A DNA stretch of 64,000 bases from Nereocystis luetkeana. Taxonomy: Eukaryota; Sar; Phaeophyceae; Laminariales; Laminariaceae. The stretch spans positions 8,708,528 through 8,772,527 of the forward strand of contig JARUPZ010000015.1 of NCBI GenBank assembly GCA_031213475.1, in the 5' to 3' direction. The translations under genes and the position numbers were made by a program. Within the stretch, counting starts at the first letter, position 1; each line of letters begins with the position of its first letter. Shown here piece after piece: positions 24,382 through 34,900 of the stretch. The notes under the pieces were generated by a model. The model did not search any database and was not told the origin of the DNA. It worked only from the letters and a program-made list of their open reading frames with translations.

Positions 24382-25625
24382 TTGTGGTGATGAGGGGAGG
24401 GCTTTTAACCTTTTTAGGGCAAAACTGCTGTCCCGTTTTGGCGATAAAACACTCGAAATTAATAAGTAGTGTTTCCCCAAGACGGGACTGCAGCTATCCC
24501 TACTGTAAAAGGGTTGAGCAGCAGGTGCGGTTATATAGTGAATGCTGCTTGTGGGTCGGGTAAATAAAAACTCGCGGGTCAGGTCGGGTCGGGGTAACGG
24601 TGACCCGACCCGATCCGTGGGGGTTAGAAGCCTCCTCACCCCGACCGGACCCGAGCCTATGGCCAACCCGACCCGTGAGATTTGGGGGAAAAATCCTGAC
24701 CCGACCCGCGGGTTGTGGTCATGACCCGTCAAGATACCTGGTTAGATATCACGCGGTTATCGTCATAGGCGTGGTTGTAAGCACTGGGTGAAAAATCTCC
24801 ATCCTCTGGTGATGACGCCTGTGGGACTTCTGAGACGGGGGAAAGGTGCCGAGAAGGCAGACATCCTGCCTGCGTTCCAGGCGGCTCCGGATGGAGTCGC
24901 CGTGGTTTTTCTTTCCTCTGAGGCGGTGGGGGTTAAGCAGTCGCGGTTGTAAGTAACCACACGCGGTTATAATTATGCGCGGTTGTAACCACTGGTTATG
25001 ATCTACCACTCTGGTCTTAAATATAAGGACCGTTTAAACATTAATATGAAGGCCAAGCGGTCCTTATGCATCCGCCCGGAACGGTACCAGGTAACACCCT
25101 TCTAGGCTTTCTATGAAGGGGAGAGGTGTCGAGTGAGGCAGGCGTCCCGCGTTTCAGGCGTGAAACTGAAGGGGGTCGCCGCGGTTGCTTGATGGAGTGA
25201 TGGGGGGGGGGAGGGGTTGTAATCGGGCGCGGTTGTGACACGCGGTTCTGTTCAGGCGGTATGGTATAACCATGCGGTTGATGCGGTTATAGCGATGCGA
25301 ATATTGCCCGGGTTTTTTGGACTTGAGAAGAGCAGAAACGTGTCCAATATAGCGAATATCCCGCGTTTTAGGCGGCGTCTGATGATGGGATCGCCGCGAT
25401 TGCTTGATGGAGTGGTGGACGGATTTTAGGCAGGCCCGGTTATTCATATACCCACGCGCTTATTTTCACGCGGTATATATAGCCACATGCGGTTATATCG
25501 CCGGTTGTGTTTCCTGTGGGACGTGAGAGGGGGGAGAAACGGGTCGAAGAAGACGAACATCCCGCATCTCAGGCCGCTCCTGAGGATGGAGCCGTCGCGG
25601 ATGCTTGATCAAGCGGGGGGGCTTA
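24326..25625 (+). repeat. tandem copies of the bestrophin last-exon end (1 original, 4 copies)
   Basis: The original, around 24330-24400, covers the last 16 or so codons, the stop and the first bases of the 3' UTR. Diverged copies lie at about 24850-24930, 25130-25205, 25345-25420 and 25545-25620. All retain an atcc-cgc-ttcaggcggct-like block, a gga(g/t)tcgcc(g/a)c block and, in three copies, a ttgcttgat or tgcttgat stop context. Units are separated by gcggttgtaa/gcggttata-rich spacers, giving periods of 200-525 bp. None appears to be a usable exon. Confidence 0.75.
24407..24515. mobile_element. MITE-like foldback element, family A
   Basis: Starts aacctttttagggc and ends taaaagggtt; inner arms ctgctgtcccgttttgg and ccccaagacgggactgcag. 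It sits 25 bases after the bestrophin stop codon, so it lies in the 3' UTR or just beyond, and would form a hairpin in RNA. Confidence 0.8.
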
Positions 25626-26261
25626 GGCAAGGCTTCTTTCTGCGCCTCTATAAAGCGTATCTGGTGTAACGTACTTGTACCACCTGCGTCTCCTGGCACT
25701 TTTCGAGCCCTGTTTCGTTTTTTTCCCCATGTGCTTTTGTAGGCCGACGAGCATTTCCATTTTTTTAGGGGTAGGGCAAGGAATAGAACTATTCGTAGTT
25801 ATGTGTAAAGTACTAGTGCGATAAGAGATGCGGAGGAGGGATGTTTGGGGAAGGGGGGGCGAGGGGTGGGGTCGGGGTTTGCGTAAGTCCCATCTGGGGG
25901 TTTCAATGCCGGACTCAATTATTTCTGCGGAAGTCTGCGAAAAAAACTGTGTAGTTCTTTTTTGTTGTCTGCGTCGTCGCTAATTTTGTTGTGCTGTTTC
26001 GGGAGGCGGTAGGCGCGCGGGGAGGGAGGGATGGGGGTGGGGGTGGGGGGGGTTGTACTCGATATCATGTATGGCCGTAGTGGTGGTGGGGGGGTGAAAT
26101 CAGCCTTGCTGTGGCGTGGTGGAGGAACATGTGAAGTGTTTTGTTTGTTTCGTTTTGGAGTTGTCGGGCGGGCGCACCTCGTCGGCCGGTACAACTGCCT
26201 TGATATATGTTCGGATGTAAAATCTCGGGGGAAGGTTTTTCTGTTTTTTTTTTTTTTTTTC

Positions 26262-26331
26262 TTCTATGGTGTGAAAAAATGACTTTGTTCCGCTAGTTCT
26301 ATGGTGTGAAAAAATGACTTTGTTCCGCTAG
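26262..26331. repeat. perfect 35-bp tandem duplication
   Basis: The 35-mer that begins ttctatggtgtgaaaaaatg and ends gttccgctag occurs twice head to tail with no mismatch, directly after a T run. Perfect identity points to a recent event or an assembly artefact. Confidence 0.9.
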
Positions 26332-27589
26332 TACGTATATAGCGAGAGAGAGAGAAAGAGAGAGGCTTGTGGGTGCTCGTACTCGTAGTAGGTGAACGGC
26401 TCTGAACGCTGAAGCAAGAGAGAGGACGACCGTAAGCAGCGCCAGAATAGCTAGCAGTGTACGGGCTGTGGCTTGCCGTGGCGCGGAGCAAAGTCGGCGT
26501 GTTTTTGTGTAACACGCGTTCGTGACTGCCCTCCGTTAACATCAATGGGGAAGTACTGTTGTATGGAATCAAAAGCCGTGGTTTTGAATATCAATCTTCG
26601 TTCCCCATATAGGTTTAACAGCTCCCGTTCTTTGGCGGTCGTTTGGAGGTAAAGAGCCAACAAAGGGTTATATATACCTGATGACCCTTTTTAGCCGTTT
26701 GCATCGTAGGTACATGCGAAATGCCACCGGGGAAAACGCCTCCCCGGCCCGCTGGCTCTCTGATTGGCCCACGCGCCTTCGTACGACCTGCGTCTGGCTG
26801 CAAGGGTCTGCTCAAGCCGGCTAGGCCACTCTGTCTTACCTCATTTTTGTGAACTGTACCTAGGCGTTTTTTTATCGTTGAAATATCCCGTGTTTTTCCG
26901 GGGGTTTAGCCCCTGGCATAGACTGCTAGTAAGGGCACACGGAAAAAAATAATAATAACGGAGCCGCACCCGCCACCGCGTTGGAGTTGAAAACAAAATA
27001 CCTCGCGCGTATCGGGTAGGAATTCTCACGAGAAATTGAAAAAAAAAAACGTTCATTTTACCTGATTTTAGTATACCCCCCCCCCTGTCTGGAAAGCAAC
27101 TGTGGGGTGAAGTTTTTCTTCTTCTCGTGTACCCATATTCCACTCTATTTCCAAGTGGTTTGTGTCCGAAATGTGGCGTGCAGTTGTAGGGGGGGGGGGG
27201 GTAAACGGTCGAGTGCGCACTTCGTCAACGTGTAAAATATCTTAGCCATGGCGGAGCGGAGGGGACGTGCGGAGGGCACCAAGTGTACGGGGGTTTCCAG
27301 TACATGCGAGAGTCGGGAAGGGGGTGGGTGGGTGGGTGGGGGGCCGTTTTTTTTTACCCGGCAGGGAGCGCAGCTTGTTGTACACATGCGTTTTATGTAC
27401 GTATATATGGAGCCTTCGACGTCGAGAAAGGCACAACTAGCTGTTACGGGTGGGCGTATGTAGTGAGCAGGACCAAATATGGTGTGTGAACATAGGGGGA
27501 TACTCTATACTGCTTTGTAGGTCCACCGTTGGTTCTGGCTATGCCCCCCCCCCCCCCCCCCCGTTATAGCTGGTGTTTTTTGTCCCACG

Positions 27590-28110
27590 ATGGTTACGGT
27601 ATGATGGCTCGTCTATGCCATGATGTAGCGCTCCCGTAATGCCCTCGGGGTCCGTGGGTATTCCCATATGATGGCCTTGTAATTTGTGGTTATTCCCATG
27701 TCGGCCCTGAAGTCGAGGTTGTCCCCATGATGGCTTAGGAGTCACGGTCCCCACAAGGGCGTCGGATTCCGTGGTTACCCATCCCCATGTCGGCCTTCCG
27801 GTCCGCGGTTATTCCCATGGTGACCTCGGAATTCGATTCTTGCCATGGCGACCTTGTAGTCCGTGATGAATTCCGTGGTGGCTTTGCCGTCGTGATTGTT
27901 TTTATGCTGGCCTTGGATTCCGGGGCTATATAGTTATCCCCATAGTGGTCTGGGGGTCCGTGGTTATCCCCGTGTCAACCTTGGAGCCGTGGTATTTCCC
28001 ATGGCAGACTGGCGTGGTTGTCAACGTGTCAGCCTTGGAGTCCGTAGTAATTATCATGGCAGCTTTGAAGTCGCGACTCTTCTTACTTCTTTCCCTATGT
28101 CGATCTTGCA
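27590..28110 (+). repeat. minisatellite of about 33-bp units (cccatgatggcct...gtccgtggttatt)
   Basis: About 15 diverged units alternate a ccatg(a/t)(t/c)ggcc block with a (t/g)ccgtggttatt(c)ccc block. Unit length drifts between about 28 and 40 bases. Frames on both strands are unrelated to any family I know. Confidence 0.7.
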
Positions 28111-30619
28111 GTTGGCCCTTTACTTTCGTCCTGCTGCTTCTTGCAACACTTACATTCACCTCGAGACGTCTGTCGTCGACCGCCACAAGAAAGCACCGAC
28201 TTTTTGAAGGGCAAGCCAGCGTGGTGACTGAACAAACAAGCCGCCGTGCAATACTGAGAATATTTTAGCCATGGCGGCCTTGCAGTTGATATGCGCTGGG
28301 TATAGGTGCAGTCGTCGGATGTTTTTAGCAGAGGCAGAAGATCCTGTTATGCGGCACGCAGTAGTGAGCCGGGTGGGGGGGGGGTGGGGGGTGAGAGCGG
28401 GGAGAACCCCTCGCATGATATAGCGCATGTTTTCCTGGGTTGGATCTGTACTACACTTACAGATCTTGCATAACATCTCACAACGGTGGGTGAGGAACTA
28501 GACCATATATCTGTAGACAGATCAGATAGACCATCATCTATCCGATCAGATAGGTCATCGTCTATCCCAGGCGTGAACTGTCATCAGGTACCTGGTGTGC
28601 TGCAAAGCAGTAGCGAGCGAGAGAGGAGCGGATACACCGGTGGGAACCCTCTCCGAAAGGATAAGCTGGTGCCGTGCGCGGCACACACAGGCTGGGTGTC
28701 TTGTCGCGCAGAAAATCCGCCCCATCCTTGGCTGAATCCAGAGTGTCCGCCGTGATGACATGCTCATGATACTCGTACGATGAAGGATCGTGTGATGTAT
28801 GATATGTATGTGTTGAGCTAGAAAAACACAACGAAAAGCTGCACGAGGCATAATAATAATACCCCAGATACTCAACCCATCACCTGGGGATGCGATGAGG
28901 GGACTGGTTCATGAATTAATTGTCTTGTCGATTTGTTCTTGCTTACCTGGGCTTATGTTTCTACTGCTGCAATATGGCCGTCCAGCCTCGGTGCGGCTGT
29001 CGTTCGCGGCCTTCTCTGCGCGACGTAAAACACACACATTTTTGTTCGCGGTTGGTATTACTTTTTTTTTAGTTTCTGCGACAAGCGAGCGCGAGAACAG
29101 GCGCATTGGCAGCGGTGCGTAGTACCGACAGATTGACTGGCGGGTTTTGTGCAGGGAGGACGTGGAGTGACCTGCGAAATGAGCGTGTTCGTTTGCATTG
29201 ATTTAGGAAATAATACGATGTTCCCCGTCGGAGACATGACTGAGCGTGGGGTGACGCGAGGTGAATCCGATGACGTTTTGTTCAGATGAAAAAAAGTCGA
29301 AATGCCCGCTTTTCTTCTTTTATTGTTTCACATTTCGGACAGATCATGACCTATATATCTATCTACAGTAGTAGATCCTCTAGTTCCTCACCAACCTTGC
29401 ACTGAGAGATTTTGCAGTTGACCTGCGTAATAATAGTACAGAGAGATCCAAACCAGGAAGACATGTGCTGGATCACGCAGATTTTTCGGGCCCTTCCCGT
29501 CAGTACGTGCTACTTAACTGTAAACCATACACGACCGGGATTATATCTGCCTTGAAAGGCCTAACACCTAGATCATCAATGGTCTCTGTCCGAGGTGCGG
29601 AGTGTTTTGAGGTCTACACAACCCGAAAAAAGGAAAAAGGGTGGCAACGACCAGCGGAAAGGAAATCGGCAAGTGTATCGTGTGTACTACTACCTGGTGG
29701 GAGCGATGAGCTTTTACGTGGTAGGGCAGACTCTAGAGAGTGAGGTGCCTCCGTATACCTCGTTATCACGCAAGAATCATACCGAAAGGAGTTACACTAA
29801 CTGAATGCGTTATCGTTGTCGCACAGCATACCAGCGCGCAGAGAGGGCTCCCATGCACGCGGGTCCCGGCGCCACCTCATCTTTGTCGGGGGCTCCCTGC
29901 CTGCCTGTCCATGGTGGTGGTACTCTCGCATACATCGCACCATGGACTGCTGTTGCAATGAACAAAAACAGAACAGACAGTAGATACAACTGCAGTACGA
30001 AGTACTATTGATATTAATAGTATACCAGTACTTGGACGTATAGTACTTCTTGGCGTATTCTATTCTTATTTCGTTCGTCTTCCGACCGTTGATGAGCTCC
30101 GGCCATCCATCGAGCACACGAGACCGGAACACAGGGGCAGCACGGATCCCGTCATTGCCCATGGGAGGGGGGGGGGCGTGAGGGGGATTTTAGATGAGGC
30201 TGGGGTTAGCCCGGGCGATTCTATTCAACGAACGTTTGTTCGTTGCTTAATACTTGAGCAAAACGGCGCTTGGCATATGACGGAGAACGCGGGACCCATG
30301 ATTCCGACCAAGAGACGTCGCGAAAACGAGAAGAAAACAAGTTAAGTTTGCCCTGATTTCCTGGTTCGATTTACTCTCTGACTCGTGCTCGATCAATAAA
30401 AGCTCAAGCTCGTGGCCGTGCTCCTCCTCCTCCTCCTCTGCAGTCTTCCTGAGTGGCCTATACACGATTGGTATTGGTGCTACAGTGGACAATCACCATA
30501 AAACAACAGCTATTTATGTGTGATCTTGAGCGAGAGCTTTTTGTTACTGCAAACAACTGTTTCCATTTTTCACGACTCGCGCCTCGACGAACCCGCGAAA
30601 TCATCATATGCCCTTAAGC

Positions 30620-31600
30620 CCCCGCGCCGTCAAAAATCGCACAGACACAAGCCGATTGATCCAAAAACGAACCGAAACCGACCATTTGATGCAAACCGAC
30701 CATTCGATGCAAATCAAAGCCATATGAGGCCGATCGATTCGGATGGAATCAATCCCCGTCGATTGAACCAAATCGAATCCAAAACCGATCGATCGATCGA
30801 TTGGTCCAACTCGAACAAAAAAAAAGCGGATCAGTCCAAATCGAGCTAGCTCTGACTATACTAACGGTTGATCGATCCAAATCGGGGAAAAAATAGTTTA
30901 TCGATCAAACGGCCGACCGACCGACACTAAACCCAAGCAGCCCCCCCCGCCGCAGCAGCGCACCCCCCCCCCCCCCTCTCCCTTCACAACCCGTGCTGAC
31001 GAATGGCCACCGTCATCATCTCCCGATCAAGCCATCTCGTACAAATAAACAGCTGATCGATTTCAAATCGAAGGAAACAAGGGCCGATCGGTCTCCCAAG
31101 TCAGAAGAAAAATGAAGAAGATAGTCGTAGATCGCAATCGATCCATATCGAGCAACAAAATGGTCGACCGACCGACCGACCGACCGACCGGCCCTAGATC
31201 TGCTTCACACCCTCTCACCTACTGCTTCACGCCTCTCTCGTCACAGCTGGAATAAAACAAACCATCCTCGAGGAGCAAAAAGAAAAGCGACCAACGGTCC
31301 GACCGAACCGACCGGCCGACCGACAGACCCTCATCTCCCCCCCCCCTACCCCTCGCCACAGCAGCCCGCCCCGCCCGGCTACCCACCCACAACGCGACAT
31401 TACACTACCATACTGTCGAGATCGACTTCATCGTCGTCCGAGCCTGCGGGCGGATTGCACCACAATCGAGTAAAACCAAAAACGGTCGACCGATCGACCG
31501 ACGGATTGACAGCCCGCCCGCCCGCCCGCCCGACCGACAGACCGATCCACCGATCCACCGACCGACCGACCGCTCGTCCGACCCTAAAACTGAGTTCACA
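30620..31600. repeat. gatc/gacc tetranucleotide-rich tract
   Basis: Runs such as gatcgatcgatcgattgg and gaccgaccgaccgaccgacc alternate with less regular sequence and C runs. The Gly-Arg-Ser-Val and Asp-Arg-Pro peptides seen in translation come from the repeat. A partial copy of a coding exon end is embedded at 31400-31446. Confidence 0.75.
31400..31446 (-). pseudogene. downstream copy of the last-exon end of the neighbouring plastid-presequence gene
   Basis: On the minus strand this reads GSDDDEVDLDSMVV followed by a stop, against GSDDDDVDLDSMVV and stop in the real last exon at 31966-32010. It is preceded by a cag that looks like an acceptor, but its phase does not fit the donor of exon 5, so I treat it as a duplicated fragment. 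About 47 bp are clearly homologous; similarity continues weakly past the stop. Confidence 0.7.
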
Positions 31601-31965
31601 CCCTCTCGCCAACTATTTCATGTTGGCGTGTGGCGTGTGTATCAGGGCGGTGCTTATCCGACGTACGCGACGACGGACCCCATCTGGCCGCAGCGCAACC
31701 TCGCCTTAAATATCTTCGGGATCCCTTCGATATCGACCGAACCAATGGTTGACAATATCGGTCTTGTCAACCGCGCGAGCGCCCAGCAGCCCGGGTCTAG
31801 GATCGTGTTGCGCCCGGTACCGTACGACTACTCCCATTGTACGAATCTCGGACAAAATTTTGTATCATCGTCCACAAATCACGCGGTGGCCACGATGGTT
31901 GCTGAAATCGTCGCTTTCTTCCTCGTGAGGTCTCAAGAGGGCTAATCCACGCTGCCACACGACGC

Positions 31966-34900
31966 TCACACGACCATGCTGTCGAGGTCGACATCATCGT
32001 CGTCCGAGCCAACTGGCATGTTGTACACCTCCGTGAAAGCGCTTCCGATGTCGTCCCACTCGCTCTCCAGCTCCGCCTCGTCCTTTTTGCGCTTCTCGTT
32101 TTCCCTGGTATGGGGGCATTTTTGTGGCGTTCTGGGTCATTTAGGGGGGTTCGTAGAGTATTCTGTACCGACACATATACTATTTTGAGCAACAAAACAA
32201 ACACACAAACAAACGAACACACACAAACAAGCAAGCAAGCGAAGCTGTAAGATCGAGATCGTGTAGGTTTTTTCTCGAAACCGATATTTGATAACACTTG
32301 GTGTGATGATTCGATCGCGCGTGTGCTACACGGGAGTTGGTGGCATTCCTGAGGCGTGTTGGGGTATTTTGTGGCATGTTGCGCGATTTCGTGGTATTTT
32401 GCGTTCTCTGTTGTGGCATTTAGGGGTTGTCGGGGTCGGGGGGGGAAAGGCACGAGCAAGCCGAAACAGATACGCGCGGGAGGTTTAAACCAAGGAAATA
32501 TGGGGTTTGTGTACGTGACGGTATTGAGTACCGGCCGAAAAAAATCCAGTACCTGGTATAGAATAGTGCTCGGGCGATAGGGGCCGCCAACCGATTTCCT
32601 AAGAGTCTTGTTTTTTATTAAATGCGAGAGGTTAGGTTCACGGTAGAGGGGAGAACTACGACTGCGTGTACAGTGCGCGGGATACCATAGATCTGTGGGA
32701 TACCGTGAAATCCCACGGGAAAACCACGGGATACAGTAGGAAGTGGTTAAGAATACCGGTATAATCTATATGAGGTGTGGCGGGGGGGGGGGTGTACTCG
32801 ATAGAAGAGATGTACTCGCTCTCATGCATGGCCGTAGTCGGATTACCATAGACCCTTGCATCCCTACAATGCCGGGCCCGAGCATGTCGGGTTTTCACCG
32901 ACCAGGCAGGCATAGCTCGCACCAAGCGCGAAGCGCCGTGAGGTGTTGAGCGAGTCGCATGGAGGGTGAGCTGCATCCTACTAGAACCGCTTTTGAGGCG
33001 GATTTTCTTGCATATGGATGACAGCGTCAATGGTTTGACTTATTTTCTGGTGTGGCCACTTCCAGCGACAGCAATGGGTTTACTATGTAACTGTCTCGTG
33101 GGTGCCTTACCATATACACACGAACTACGTGATACGAGCATCCCCCTTGTGAGGAGTTAAAGTTTTCCCCGCACAACAATCATGTGTTGCTTGCCTTAGT
33201 CATTCGACCATCGACGCCTTAGTCTTATCCCCTTCATTGTTCGCCGCGTGTGGCCAACATCTATCTCCTAGGATAGCGATCGTTTTCTCGCTACTATCTA
33301 GTGTACCAAACTCCTCGTCACAATCGTTTAATTCTCTGATCTCTTTCAATAACACATCCCGTTCCCCCTTGCACGATTCACATTCTCCCACTACCGGTCG
33401 CCCCGGTGGGTCAAGTGGTTAACCTCGAATTCTACTTGTTTGAGTCCTGGGTTCGAGCCCTAGGAGGGTCGGACTTTGACTTTATTTGCAAAAATAAAAA
33501 AAGGGATTCAATTGTTGAGAGCGCCTTGCAGCGTGGGTAGGCACAATTCGATGCGAGTCGACGAGGGAAGAAAAAGGCTGAAATCTTCTCGCGATAAAAA
33601 TGAAGGCACGTACCGTAGCGGGAAGGGGGGAGAAGAGCCTGCTATGTGACCCCGGATCTGAGTTACGCGTTGGAAGGAGAGAGAGAAGAAGATGTGCGAA
33701 GATAATGAATGGGATGGGAAAAAAAAAAAAAACTACGCGAGTTCTACTCTCTATCGCTACGCCACATGGACACATCTGTGCATCTACTTCTTCCTCCTTC
33801 CGGCTACTGGTACACGCCTTTCTTCTTTCTGGCAGGTCCAGGTTCCCTACACGAAATCGCAGTTTGTAGCGTTTTCCCCAAAAATGCGACGGGGGTAGAG
33901 GGAATATTAAAGGGGTGAACGTGATTCATCAATTCATTTATACATGTGAGGTTGAGTGTAGAGCAAAGGGCCACCATACAAACAACAAATTACCGTTCAA
34001 ACGGACAACAGAATCCATTGAAGAAAATCCATTGAACAAATCGTTGAAAAAACAAACTGGTCGAAAAAAAAATCATTTGTGAAAAACAGAAACGACAGGC
34101 GAGAGAGAACACGGCAGATACGCTACTGCAGCTACCGCGGTCAACGGAGGGCTTACCTGAGGCGAAGCACCCGCTCTTTGAGGACCTCTCGTGCAGCCTC
34201 CGACATGCCCTCGATCCGGTACACCGCGCAAAGGCGCGACGGCTTGAAAATTTTCGCGTTGAACATTACCACGGGGGGAATGTTGGCGATGCCGAACTGC
34301 ATCTCGCACAGCAGTGGCGAAACGGTAGGAAAACATAAAAACAACCCCCCCCCCCCCCCCCCCCCGAAAAAACACAGCGCAGGAAGAGAAGAAACAATGA
34401 AAAACAGGGAGCCGTGGGGGTGGGGGTGGGGGTGGGGGTGGGGCGGGTCGGGTTCAATAATCTGGATATTTCTAATAATATTACTCGCCGAATTTCGGCG
34501 ATTAGTACTGTTTATACTCTCAATACTTGCAGTACGAAACTGACTCGAGAGGAGGCGGGAGGGGGCGGGGGGGTGAGGGTGGGGGGGGGACGGGGGAGAG
34601 GGGGAGGTGTACTCATTTATTGCTTGCCTTAGTCATTTGACCATTGACCACGCATCCCTTTCGAGACGGAGCACCGTTCCTACTCCTAATAAAGACACCT
34701 TCAACATTTGGGCGCTCATTGCGTTGTTTCCATATATTACATAGAAACTTTTTGCTAATGTAGGGGGTGGGGGGGCGTACTCATTGGCTGCTTGCCTTAG
34801 TCATTTGACCATTGACCTGGGTAGTACTCGCATATTCAGATGTCATGCATGGCCATAGTCGTACGGCCATAGACCCTCGCATCCCTACAATACCGGGACG

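Larger units (their letters stand above)
25626..31399. other. intergenic region without a supported gene
   Basis: Repeat-rich DNA between the convergent bestrophin gene and the plastid-presequence gene. It holds a perfect 35-bp tandem duplication, a minisatellite at 27.6-28.1 kb, gatc-rich family F copies at 28.45 and 29.33 kb, several G runs and arrays of gatc/gacc-type tetranucleotides. Open frames here have no recognisable domain. Confidence 0.5.

Noticed and set aside
30620-31600. open frames in the gatc/gacc tract
   Set aside because: Repeat-driven; only the short exon-end copy at 31400-31446 has gene origin.
33407-33460. functional tRNA gene
   Set aside because: A- and B-boxes are present but the acceptor and anticodon stems do not pair convincingly.
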